Source: JANWYT01 sp034437555 (GTDB lineage Bacteria > Chloroflexota > Anaerolineae > Aggregatilineales > Phototrophicaceae). Taken from it: a DNA stretch of 64,000 bases. This document shows positions 1-7,136 of this stretch, piece after piece. The translations under genes and the position numbers were made by a program. Location of the stretch: assembly GCA_034437555.1 (NCBI GenBank), contig DAOTTQ010000058.1, positions 1 through 64,000 of the forward strand, given 5' to 3'. Each line of letters begins with the position of its first letter. The stretch's first letter is position 1. The notes beneath the pieces are model-generated. The model saw nothing but the letters and a program-made list of their open reading frames with translations, was not told the origin of the DNA and did no database searches.

Positions 1-198
1 TATGGTGACTATGACGCAGAAGGCGATGACACTGGCGGAGAAGGCGATGACACTGGTGCAGAAGGCGATGACGCTGGTGCAGAAGGCGATGACGCTGGTG
101 CAGAAGGCGATGACGCTGGCGCAGAAGGCGATGACGCTGGCGCAGAAGGCGATGACACTGGTGCAGAAGGCGATGACGCTGATGGCGACGATAGCTAA
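1..198 (+). CDS. Acidic repeat tail of a truncated protein (C-terminal end only)
   Basis: The gene enters from the left edge, so only its last 65 codons are visible. Read from base 1, the frame gives a Gly/Ala/Glu/Asp tail built on a seven-residue unit (GAEGDDA with Ala/Thr swaps), ending in DGDDS and TAA at 196-198. It contains no hydrophobic stretch. The tail would be strongly negatively charged and probably disordered; such tails occur on calcium-binding surface proteins and on some DNA- or RNA-binding proteins, and the function cannot be told from it. A strong terminator follows 15 bases after the stop, which supports a real gene end. Confidence 0.6.
   Translation, partial: YGDYDAEGDDTGGEGDDTGAEGDDAGAEGDDAGAEGDDAGAEGDDAGAEGDDTGAEGDDADGDDS
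8..180 (+). repeat. Tandem 21-bp repeat, about eight units
   Basis: The unit is close to GCAGAAGGCGATGACGCTGG plus one base. Units differ mostly at two positions (GCT/ACT and GGT/GGC), and one has GGA for GCA. The unit length is a multiple of three, so the reading frame survives unit gain or loss. The array ends just before the stop codon of the gene at 1-198. Confidence 0.85.
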
Positions 199-213
199 AT
201 AAGCGAATATTCT

Positions 214-243
214 AAAGAGGCACAGTGTTGTGCCTCTTTTTTT
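214..243 (+). terminator. Rho-independent terminator
   Basis: A ten-base stem (AAAGAGGCAC with GTGCCTCTTT) encloses a short loop and runs into an unbroken T tract. It lies just after the stop at 196-198 and just before the next promoter. Confidence 0.88.
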
Positions 244-245
244 GA

Positions 246-274
246 TTGACTTCTTAGAACAAAAGTGCTATCCT
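246..274 (+). promoter_or_regulatory. Sigma-70-type promoter for the DinB-like gene
   Basis: TTGACT (246-251), a 17-base spacer and TATCCT (269-274) give a good housekeeping promoter. The start codon at 317 lies about 35 bases past the expected transcription start. Confidence 0.7.
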
Positions 275-316
275 GAGGGTGTAAGACTTTGCACCGTACA
301 TCAAGGAGTTTGCTTT

Positions 317-784
317 ATGAATAGCATTGTTACCAACGATTTTGAGACGTTATTTGGCACGTTGGCATTACGCGACGACGTTTTTGCTGTACTAGAAGAT
401 GCCGATTTGGCATACCGCTTGCCCAATAATTTACCCCTCCGCGAGCTATTACTAGAGATGGGGACAATCCAGCAAAGCTACACTGGCTCATTTAGTACTT
501 TCCAGCAAGTTTGGGATGTTCCCGTAGACCCATCGCATGGCGAAACCCTAGAGACGCTTAAAGCGTGGTTTGCTTCTTTAGACGAATCGCTTAAAAACGT
601 GCTTTCGGCACTCTCCCAAGAAGAAGTAGATACCAAGATGATTACGCGCGGATTTGATGTATCCATTGCCGCGCAAGTGCAAATTTACATCCAAGCCTTG
701 CTTATTCACTATGGCAAAGCTACACTATACCTTCGTGCATTGGAAAAACCCCTTAGCGAGAAACTAACGCTTTGGATTGGTTAA
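317..784 (+). CDS. DinB-superfamily-like protein
   Basis: The 155-residue product resembles the DinB/YfiT four-helix family: an all-helical protein with a late helix reading LLIHYGKATLYLRAL, where DinB relatives keep a metal-binding His. The family includes thiol-dependent metalloenzymes and many proteins of unknown role, so no substrate is proposed. ATG at 317 is chosen because AAGGAG lies at 303-308 and a promoter sits immediately upstream; the open frame extends back to 230 but that part overlaps the preceding terminator. It stands alone between terminators. Length is normal for the family. Family assignment is by overall pattern only. Confidence 0.68.
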   Translation: MNSIVTNDFETLFGTLALRDDVFAVLEDADLAYRLPNNLPLRELLLEMGTIQQSYTGSFSTFQQVWDVPVDPSHGETLETLKAWFASLDESLKNVLSALSQEEVDTKMITRGFDVSIAAQVQIYIQALLIHYGKATLYLRALEKPLSEKLTLWIG

Positions 785-915
785 ATAACTAACAATACAA
801 AACATACGTACTTGCTCTACAAAAACACTTCTTAAGAGAAGTTAAGCCCCTGTTTTACGTCATCTTTCTTGGGAGAAGGGGGCAAGGGGCATCAAAAAAA
901 CATACAGTAGAACAC

Positions 916-954
916 AAAAGGGACAACTCATTGATGATGAATTGCCCCTTTTTT
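916..954. terminator. Bidirectional terminator between convergent genes
   Basis: AAAAGGGACAACTCAT pairs imperfectly with ATGAATTGCCCCTTTT. T tracts flank it on both strands, so it can serve the rightward DinB-like gene and the leftward glucosidase gene. Confidence 0.75.
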
Positions 955-984
955 ACGCTTATTGAGAGAGCAAGTTAGGGCTTA

Positions 985-2913
985 TCAACCCCCACTAGGG
1001 CTTGGCGCACACGCCTCTGCAAACTCTAGCCAAGTAGCGGTGGCTTCTGAATTGGCATAGCTTAGCCCATACCCAAAGGGAAAGAGGGGGGCTTCACAGC
1101 CCTCTGTGGCAAGCGTGTTAAAATCGAAGGGCAATTGTTCAATGTTGCGTAGCCATGTAAACGGCAACTTGCCCACAAAATCGCGCTCTCCTACCAAAAC
1201 ATCCGCTACGCCATCCCCTTCTGTGCCAATCAGCCACGCCGCCACAAACGCATCGGCTTGGTTTAAGGATGCGTCTATCACCAACGGACGACCCGACAAG
1301 AGAATGACAATCAGCGTGTCTACTTGACCGCGCATACTGTTAATCAAGCCCATATCACGGGCGGTAAGGGCAAGGTCGGCATCATCGCCAAATTGTTCGG
1401 CATACGGGGCTTCACCCACCACCACAATGCCAATGTCGGCAGAATCGGGTGCGCCGTTGCTGTTAAAACGCCCTCGCACATTAAAACGCAGGGTAGTATT
1501 TTCGCCGAAGGCGTTTTCTAGGGCTTGTAAGAGGGTTGTGCCTTGTGTGGCATTATTGTCACTAAAGCCTTGCCATTCAAGCGACCAACCGCCACTTTGC
1601 ATCCCAAGACTATCCGCGCCCTGTCCACTGATAAACACGGTTTGGGTGGCATTGGCATCAAGGGGTAAGGCGTTGTTTTCGTTCTTTAGCAATACCAACG
1701 ACTGGCTCACGGCTTCACGAGCTACGGCGCGATGGGCTTCTGAACCCACCAACGGTTGGTATTCTTCGTTAGCATAAGGGCGTTCAAACAAGCCAAGTTC
1801 AAATTTTACCCGTAGGATATTGGTTACGGCTTCGTCAATGCGCTCTTGGCTAATGTCGCCACTGCTGACGGCTTGGGTGGTGGCGGTGATAAAGCGTGCA
1901 TAGTCGTAAGGCACCATATTCATATCAATGCCAGCGTTGATGGACTGCACTACCGCATCATAATAATCGGGGGCGGCATCATCCAAGCCTGCCCAATCTG
2001 ACACGATAAAGCCCGTAAATCCTAGCTCCTTACGCAATACCTCTTGGATGAGATAGGTTTGCCCGTGCATCCGTATCCCATTCCAGCTAGAAAATGAAAT
2101 CATGATGCTTCTTGCGCCATTTTCGATGGCACTAAGATAAGGGGGCAAATGAACGGCGCGAAGAGTCGCTTCGTCAATGTTCGTTTGCCCTCTATCCAAT
2201 AAGCCATCACTAAGGGGGGATGTGCCAAACGCCGTACCGCCATCGCCAACAAAGTGTTTGGGCGTTCCCAGTACCGTCTCCGCGTTGGCAATGTTATCGC
2301 CCTGTAGCCCAATGAGCATGGCGGTTGAAAGTTCGGTCACAAGGTCGGTGTTTTCGCTGTAGCCCTCATACGTGCGCCCCCACCGAATGTCTTGGGGAAC
2401 AGCCAACACGGGCGAATAATTCCAGTAAATGCCCGTTGCTATCATTTCTAGGGCAGTAATACGCCCAATCTCTTGCACCAATTCGGGGTTGCGGGTTGCC
2501 CCCAAGCCAATGTTATGCGGAAAAATAACCGCACCCGCCAAATTGCTATGCCCATGCACCGCATCCACCCCATAAATCACAGGAATTGCCAGCCGTGTGC
2601 CAAGATTTGCGCCTTGATAGGCGTTCACCATCTCTGCCCAGCCTTGCACCGTGTTATTGCCTGTAGGATAGCCACCGCCCCCACTAAGCACACCGCCAAT
2701 AGCATATACTGCTACAGCATCAGGGGTAATGCTTCCTTTTTCGATGAGCGTCATTTGCCCTATTTTTTCCTCTAGGGTCATACGGTCTAGCAGGTCTGTC
2801 ACCCGTTCTTCAATGGGCAACGCCGAATCTTGGTACGGAAGTGAGCCTGTTTGTGCAGAGACACTGCCAAGCAAAAGAAGCCAAACTATGGGTAAAAATA
2901 AACGTAATTTCAT
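985..2913 (-). CDS. Secreted glycoside hydrolase family 3 beta-glucosidase
   Basis: A 642-residue GH3 enzyme of the two-domain exo-beta-glucanase type. It begins with a signal peptide (Lys/Arg, then a Leu-rich core ending SVSAQ). The (beta/alpha)8 domain carries the signatures YGVDAVHG (about 115), KHFVGDGGT (about 220) and GFIVSDW (about 302-308), whose Asp is the GH3 nucleophile. The second alpha/beta domain includes SLVLLKNENNALPL. It would release glucose from the non-reducing ends of beta-glucans outside the cytoplasm; the exact linkage is not predictable. ATG at 2913 is preferred over the adjacent TTG at 2916 and has AGGA eight bases upstream. No other sugar-use gene is adjacent. Confidence 0.9.
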   Translation of the reverse strand: MKLRLFLPIVWLLLLGSVSAQTGSLPYQDSALPIEERVTDLLDRMTLEEKIGQMTLIEKGSITPDAVAVYAIGGVLSGGGGYPTGNNTVQGWAEMVNAYQGANLGTRLAIPVIYGVDAVHGHSNLAGAVIFPHNIGLGATRNPELVQEIGRITALEMIATGIYWNYSPVLAVPQDIRWGRTYEGYSENTDLVTELSTAMLIGLQGDNIANAETVLGTPKHFVGDGGTAFGTSPLSDGLLDRGQTNIDEATLRAVHLPPYLSAIENGARSIMISFSSWNGIRMHGQTYLIQEVLRKELGFTGFIVSDWAGLDDAAPDYYDAVVQSINAGIDMNMVPYDYARFITATTQAVSSGDISQERIDEAVTNILRVKFELGLFERPYANEEYQPLVGSEAHRAVAREAVSQSLVLLKNENNALPLDANATQTVFISGQGADSLGMQSGGWSLEWQGFSDNNATQGTTLLQALENAFGENTTLRFNVRGRFNSNGAPDSADIGIVVVGEAPYAEQFGDDADLALTARDMGLINSMRGQVDTLIVILLSGRPLVIDASLNQADAFVAAWLIGTEGDGVADVLVGERDFVGKLPFTWLRNIEQLPFDFNTLATEGCEAPLFPFGYGLSYANSEATATWLEFAEACAPSPSGG

Positions 2914-2960
2914 CAAAAGTTCCTTTCAAAAAAGGTGTTAAATAATCTTGTAAAAGCTCC

Positions 2961-3809
2961 TCACGGTGATAAGTCTAGCCTTACGATGCGGTCATGCCCT
3001 GCATAGTCGTAAATCACGCGCATATCACGCGGTTGAAGCATGGCTTCGGCAAGGTGCAAGATGGCTTCGCTTTGTCCTGCGCCATGCTCTAGCAAAATAA
3101 CCGCGCCCTTCTCGCAAACGCTTGGCACTTGCGCCAATAGCTCCCGAATAAGGTCTAAACCATCGTCGCCACCCTCTAAAGCAAGGCGCGGTTCATGCTC
3201 ACTCACGGCAAGGGTACGCCATTCTTCGGTGGGGATATAGGGTAAATTTGCCAGCAATAAACTCACGCGCACTGCGCGCTCTATCAACGGCATGGCAAGG
3301 TTGCCCTGCAAGAAAGTAATGCGCTGGGATAGTGCGTTTTGTTGGGCATTATGCTGGGCAACGGCGAGGGCTTGGTGGCTCATGTCGGTGGCGTATACGG
3401 TGGCGTGGGGGGCATGAACCGCCATGGTTACGGCGATTGCACCGCTTCCCGTGCCAATATCCGCAATGATAGGGTGAGCGTGGGTTTGCGCTACTTGTAG
3501 GGCTTCTTCTATCAGATGTTCGGTTTCTGGGCGCGGAATAAGCACATCGGGCGATACTTCAAACTCTAATGTATAAAAGGCACGTTTGCCCATAATGTAC
3601 GCAAACGGCTCACCCACTTCGCGCCGTTGGATAAGGGATTGATAGTGCGCGATTTGGTCGCTTTCTAGGGTGTGCTGTGGGTTGGCAATCACAAAAACGC
3701 GCCCCTGCTCTAGCACATGCGCCAAAAGCAATTGCGCTTCTAGGCTTGCCGATTCGGAGTCGGGGAGGCGTGCCTTCCCCCATAAAAGAGCCTCTTGAAT
3801 GGTGTGCAT
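2961..3809 (-). CDS. prmC: Peptide chain release factor N5-glutamine methyltransferase
   Basis: PrmC (HemK) methylates the Gln of the GGQ motif in release factors RF1 and RF2 using S-adenosylmethionine. The 282-residue protein has the N-terminal helical domain (EPFAYIMGKRAFYTLEF, about 67-83), VLIPRPETE (about 89-97) and the SAM loop ADIGTGSGAIA (about 116-126). The catalytic motif, usually NPPY, reads NLPY at about 188-191. ATG at 3809 is chosen because AAGGAT lies six bases upstream and the protein then has the usual PrmC length; the frame stays open to 3863. No release factor gene lies beside it. Confidence 0.9.
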   Translation of the reverse strand: MHTIQEALLWGKARLPDSESASLEAQLLLAHVLEQGRVFVIANPQHTLESDQIAHYQSLIQRREVGEPFAYIMGKRAFYTLEFEVSPDVLIPRPETEHLIEEALQVAQTHAHPIIADIGTGSGAIAVTMAVHAPHATVYATDMSHQALAVAQHNAQQNALSQRITFLQGNLAMPLIERAVRVSLLLANLPYIPTEEWRTLAVSEHEPRLALEGGDDGLDLIRELLAQVPSVCEKGAVILLEHGAGQSEAILHLAEAMLQPRDMRVIYDYAGHDRIVRLDLSP

Positions 3810-3943
3810 CGCTATCCTTTTTGGTACTTTGACAAGATAAACCGCCATTTTGCTAAAAGGCATTATATTGTATTGCGTAAAACTCTAAAATCAACGGTAC
3901 AAATACGGATGCAGAGTAAGCACGTAGAAAGACGTTTTAAACT

Positions 3944-4066
3944 TTAGCGTGTAAAATGATGCCTAATCCTAGCAAATACCCGTTCACGGGGGGCATTAAA
4001 GTAGCGTTCTAAGCGAATTTGTGTCCCTTCTGCGCTAATTTGCGTGTTACCAATGGCTTGTTTCAT
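3944..4066 (-). pseudogene. Truncated SRPBCC (AHSA1-type) gene
   Basis: ATG at 4066 opens a 40-codon frame ending in TAA at 3944-3946. Residues 17-33 (IRLERYFNAPRERVFAR) match the first strand of AHSA1/START-like SRPBCC proteins, which normally continue for about 100 more residues. Here the frame runs into unrelated sequence and stops. The ATG overlaps the TGA of the ArsR gene as ATGA, the usual arrangement for ArsR-SRPBCC pairs. So the partner gene has kept its coupled start but lost its body, probably by deletion or frameshift. Confidence 0.75.
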
Positions 4067-4425
4067 GGTGATTCATCTCCCTCATCCTGTAATGTGTTTA
4101 GGTAATCATTTAGACGGTCAAAACGTGCCTCCCAGAGATGCCGATATTGCTCCACCCATACCGACATCTCTTCTAGCGGTTTTGTCTCAATTTTGCAGGG
4201 TCGCCATTGTGCTTTGCGCCCTTGTATGATGAGTCCCGCTTTCTTTAGCACCCTTAAATGTTTAGAAATGGCGGGCAGGGTCACGTCAAAGGGTTCTGCC
4301 AGTTCTTTCACAGTTGCCTCTCCTTGTGCCAACCGCGCTAAAATTGCCCGTCGTGTGGGGTCGGAGAGTGCCATAAAAGTAAGGCTTAGGCTGTCTTCGG
4401 ATGGTTTTGCTTTTTGGAACGTCAT
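4063..4425 (-). CDS. ArsR-family winged-helix transcriptional regulator
   Basis: A 120-residue ArsR/SmtB-fold repressor of the group paired with SRPBCC proteins. The core reads ALSDPTRRAILARLAQGEA, then a helix-turn-helix with PAISKHLRVLKKAGLI. The C-terminal stretch WRPCKIETKPLEEMSVWVEQY is typical of this subgroup. No metal-binding cysteine pair of the ArsR/CadC type is visible, so a metal signal is unlikely. It has its own strong promoter at 4457-4485 and probably represses itself through the inverted-repeat region between that promoter and the start codon. Its coupled downstream partner is broken. Confidence 0.9.
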   Translation of the reverse strand: MTFQKAKPSEDSLSLTFMALSDPTRRAILARLAQGEATVKELAEPFDVTLPAISKHLRVLKKAGLIIQGRKAQWRPCKIETKPLEEMSVWVEQYRHLWEARFDRLNDYLNTLQDEGDESP

Positions 4426-4431
4426 ATTTTA

Positions 4432-4456
4432 CCATTTGGTCAATTAACTTATTGGT
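4432..4456 (-). promoter_or_regulatory. Possible ArsR operator
   Basis: ACCATTTGGTCAATTAAC, followed by TTATTGGT, contains the small palindrome ACCATTTGGT and lies between the -10 box and the start codon of the ArsR gene. Position and A/T-rich dyad character fit autorepression. No consensus search was possible. Confidence 0.3.
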
Positions 4457-4485
4457 ATAATACAACGGCTCAATACACTTGTCAA
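4457..4485 (-). promoter_or_regulatory. Strong sigma-70 promoter for the arsR-type gene
   Basis: On the minus strand TTGACA (4485-4480), a 17-base spacer and TATTAT (4462-4457) match the consensus closely. The start codon at 4425 follows about 25 bases after the expected start site. Confidence 0.82.
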
Positions 4486-4713
4486 GCGATAAAGCAATAA
4501 AGGCAAGACCACGCCCTTAAACAAAACGATGCTATACTGTAAAGCTAATCCAAAAGAGCAAAACACGACTCACATTTTTGTGCAAAGATGAGAGAAAGAT
4601 GAGAGGAACGGCATCAATGTCATTTTAAGGGCGGGTTAAACGACGTTTGGTTATAAGGACAGAAAAATACTGCCTTTCTTGTCCAAAAATCAAATCTATG
4701 AGGAGACACCACC

Positions 4714-5061
4714 ATGAAATACATGCTGCTCTTGTACGGAAGCGAATCGTATACCCAAACACCCCAAGAATTTCAAGCAGAAATCGCTGAATATGGCGTG
4801 TTTAGTGCAGAAGCCACACAACGCGGTATCATGCTCGGGGGGGAAGCCCTTCAGCCCACCGCCACCGCCACCATCGTTAGCGTGCGCGACGGCAAAACCA
4901 TTACCACGGATGGGCCCTTTGCAGAAACCCATGAACAATTGGGCGGTTACTATTTATTGGATTGCAAAAATCTGGATGAAGCAATTGAAATGGCAGCCAA
5001 AATTCCCGCCGCAAAAAACGGCAAAGTTGAAATTCGTCCCTTAATGGTGTGGGAACAATAG
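4714..5061 (+). CDS. YciI-like DGPF-domain protein
   Basis: A 115-residue YciI/DGPF-fold protein beginning MKYMLLLYG, with the diagnostic DGPFAETHEQLGGYYLL (about 67-83). The family has a dimeric alpha/beta fold; its biochemical role is largely unknown, but such genes are the standard genomic partners of ECF42 sigma factors. AGGAGA lies 10 bases before ATG 4714. The next gene, an ECF42-type sigma factor, overlaps or closely follows its end, so the two are probably cotranscribed and may be autoregulated by that sigma factor. Confidence 0.88.
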   Translation: MKYMLLLYGSESYTQTPQEFQAEIAEYGVFSAEATQRGIMLGGEALQPTATATIVSVRDGKTITTDGPFAETHEQLGGYYLLDCKNLDEAIEMAAKIPAAKNGKVEIRPLMVWEQ

Positions 5062-5084
5062 CCAAAACGATGGGGCAAATAGGG

Positions 5085-6341
5085 ATGCCAAACGCCATTA
5101 GTGACACCGTTGCACGCGCCTTTCAAGAAGAAGGGGGGCGCGTGCTTGCCAGCCTCATTGCTTACTTGGGTGACTTTGAGCTTGCAGAGGACGCACTACA
5201 GGACGCGATGATTATTGCGCTAGAGCAATGGCAAACAGAAGGCATCCCTAAAAACCCTGCAGCATGGATGACCACCATTGCCAAACGAAAAGCCGTTGAC
5301 CGTGTACGTCGCCAGCAAACATTGGCAAAAAAGCACACGCTCCTTCTTACCGAGCTAGACACCGCTGCCCCTTTTGCCGCCCCTGATGAGTATGATGATA
5401 TGACGACTATCCCCGATGAACGCCTAAAACTGATGTTTACCTGTTGCCACCCCGCCATTGCCAAAGAAGCCCAAATTGCCCTTACCTTACAAACATTGGG
5501 ACGCTTGTCTGTGGCGGAGATTGCGCGGGCGTTTTTAACCACCGAAAATACGATGGCACAACGCCTTTCACGTGCTAAACAAAAGATTCAGGCGGCAGGC
5601 ATCCCTTATGAAGTCCCCCCGTTAGAACGCCTGCCAGAACGCTTAGATTCGCTTCTTGCGGTCATTTACCTCATTTTTAACGAAGGCTACTGTGCAACAG
5701 AGGGCGATGCCCTCATTCGTGGCGAACTGTGCCAAGAAGCCATACGGTTGATGCGCGTGTTAGTGGGCTTATTGCCCCCTGTGCCGTTGCGTAGTGAAGC
5801 AGAAGGCTTGTTGGCACTTATGCTCCTGCACGATTCACGCCGTCAGGCACGTACCGATTCACTCGGAAACCTGATTGTGTTGAGCGAACAAGACCGCACC
5901 CAATGGAACGCGTCACAAATCACCGAGGGCATTGCCTTACTGGATAACGCGCTGGCGTATAAGCATGTGGGCGCATACCAAATTCAGGCAGCTATTAGCG
6001 CGTTACACGCCCAAGCCCATACCCCTCATGCCACCGATTGGGCGCAAATTGTGGCATTATATCGTGTGCTTCATTCGGTGCAACCTTCGGCTGTAGTCGA
6101 GGTGAATTGGGCGGTAGCGGTGGGGATGGCAGAGGGCGCAAGTGAAGGCTTACACATTTTAGAGCGTTTGGGGCAAGCCTTACAGCACTATTACCCCTAT
6201 CATGTGGCGCGGGCATCGTTGCTACGCCTAACAGACCGTTGTATAGAGGCAAAAGAAGCCTATGCGCTTGCCCTAAACTTATGCCAAAACCAACAAGAAC
6301 GCACTCACCTACAACACCAACATGATGGCTTGGCGTGCTAG
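5085..6341 (+). CDS. ECF42-type RNA polymerase sigma factor with C-terminal helical domain
   Basis: A large ECF sigma factor of about 418 residues. Region 2 includes LGDFELAEDALQDAMIIA and WMTTIAKRKAVDRVRR; region 4 includes LSVAEIARAFLTTENTMAQRLSRAK. A long C-terminal extension of helical, TPR-like repeats follows (YLIFNEGYCA, VEVNWAVAVGMAEG). This layout, with a DGPF protein directly upstream, defines the ECF42 group, whose extension is thought to replace an anti-sigma factor. The start is uncertain: ATG 5085 gives the usual short N-terminus, but ATG 5070 and GTG 5049 are in frame, the latter overlapping the yciI-like gene. Confidence 0.87.
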   Translation: MPNAISDTVARAFQEEGGRVLASLIAYLGDFELAEDALQDAMIIALEQWQTEGIPKNPAAWMTTIAKRKAVDRVRRQQTLAKKHTLLLTELDTAAPFAAPDEYDDMTTIPDERLKLMFTCCHPAIAKEAQIALTLQTLGRLSVAEIARAFLTTENTMAQRLSRAKQKIQAAGIPYEVPPLERLPERLDSLLAVIYLIFNEGYCATEGDALIRGELCQEAIRLMRVLVGLLPPVPLRSEAEGLLALMLLHDSRRQARTDSLGNLIVLSEQDRTQWNASQITEGIALLDNALAYKHVGAYQIQAAISALHAQAHTPHATDWAQIVALYRVLHSVQPSAVVEVNWAVAVGMAEGASEGLHILERLGQALQHYYPYHVARASLLRLTDRCIEAKEAYALALNLCQNQQERTHLQHQHDGLAC

Positions 6342-6353
6342 GTGGGCGGTTTT

Positions 6354-6980
6354 TTATGATAACAATAGCGTTTGACCACCTATCACAACCAGCAACGCCA
6401 GCCCCACAAAATAAATGACGGTGGCTATCACCATGCCATACCCCGCCACAATAAAGTAGCCATCACGCTCTAACATACCAAATGTAAGCAGTAAAATGGC
6501 AAGTGCCGGAAGCGTGTTTGAGAAAGGAACAAAACTAAGCGGAAATAGCAATAAGATGCCCGCGAATGTGAGTGCAATTCCGTTTAAACGGTTAACAAAA
6601 ACACCCGTTGTCATCTGTTCTAGGCGTGGCTTTAGCCAGCGTTCTAAACGACGAAAAATCTTTGCGCCTTGTTCTAGGGCAGGGGTCAAATGTTCACGGG
6701 CGATAGAACGATTCATTAAACGTTCGGGAAGCCATGGCACACGATTAAGCGTTACACCCACCCCAATCAAAATGATGACAACCCCAAAAGCAGTGCTTAT
6801 TCCCGGTATCGACACAGGAAGCATAAAGGGAACGGTTAATAGGCTACAAAAGAGCAATAGACCTTGCTCGCCCACTAGCTCTAACAATTCCCGAAGAGTG
6901 ACATTTTCACCCACTGCTTTTGAAGTGTTTTCGAGTGCTGTTGCCATTGAAGTAGATGTGTCTTTGAACTGAACGTCCAT
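6354..6980 (-). CDS. ExoD-like exopolysaccharide synthesis protein
   Basis: A 208-residue membrane protein of the ExoD family. The N-terminal cytoplasmic part has VTLRELLELVGEQGLLL, followed by hydrophobic segments (SLLTVPFMLPVSIPGIS, FGVVIILIGVGVTL), the RVPWLPERL signature and several C-terminal membrane helices. ExoD was first tied to exopolysaccharide production and alkali tolerance in rhizobia; its molecular role is unclear. ATG 6980 is chosen because GAGG lies upstream, and the extra residues encoded back to 7034 look non-coding. It converges with the ECF42 gene with 12 bases between them. Confidence 0.82.
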   Translation of the reverse strand: MDVQFKDTSTSMATALENTSKAVGENVTLRELLELVGEQGLLLFCSLLTVPFMLPVSIPGISTAFGVVIILIGVGVTLNRVPWLPERLMNRSIAREHLTPALEQGAKIFRRLERWLKPRLEQMTTGVFVNRLNGIALTFAGILLLFPLSFVPFSNTLPALAILLLTFGMLERDGYFIVAGYGMVIATVIYFVGLALLVVIGGQTLLLS

Positions 6981-7083
6981 GTTTTCCTCATTTTTATTTA
7001 CGCGATAATGTTGCAACACAAGGGCTATATACACGCATGAGGAGCATTTACCTTATAAGAATGTGTGAGGCATTGTGTGTTTT

Positions 7084-7115
7084 GATATGAGGGGCGCAAT
7101 TGCGCCCCTCATATC
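7084..7115. repeat. 32-bp perfect palindrome
   Basis: GATATGAGGGGCGCAA is followed directly by its exact reverse complement. It lies just past the stop of the permease gene and upstream of the ExoD-like gene. It has no clean T tract on either strand, so it may be a 3'-end stabiliser, a cruciform or a protein site rather than a classic terminator. Confidence 0.7.
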
Positions 7116-7136
7116 AGCACGCCATATTTTTTACTA

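Noticed and set aside
2..202. Second open frame of the 21-bp repeat (AMTLVQK heptads starting at ATG 2)
   Set aside because: It has no upstream context and is a by-product of a stop-free repeat unit; the acidic frame ends just before a terminator and is the better gene end.
785..915. Possible small RNA or gene between DinB-like and glucosidase genes
   Set aside because: No start signal, promoter or stable structure other than the terminator at 916-954.
4500..4713. ECF-type promoter upstream of the YciI/ECF42 pair
   Set aside because: TGTCAT and CGACG-like strings occur near 4618-4644, but spacing and match are too weak to call.
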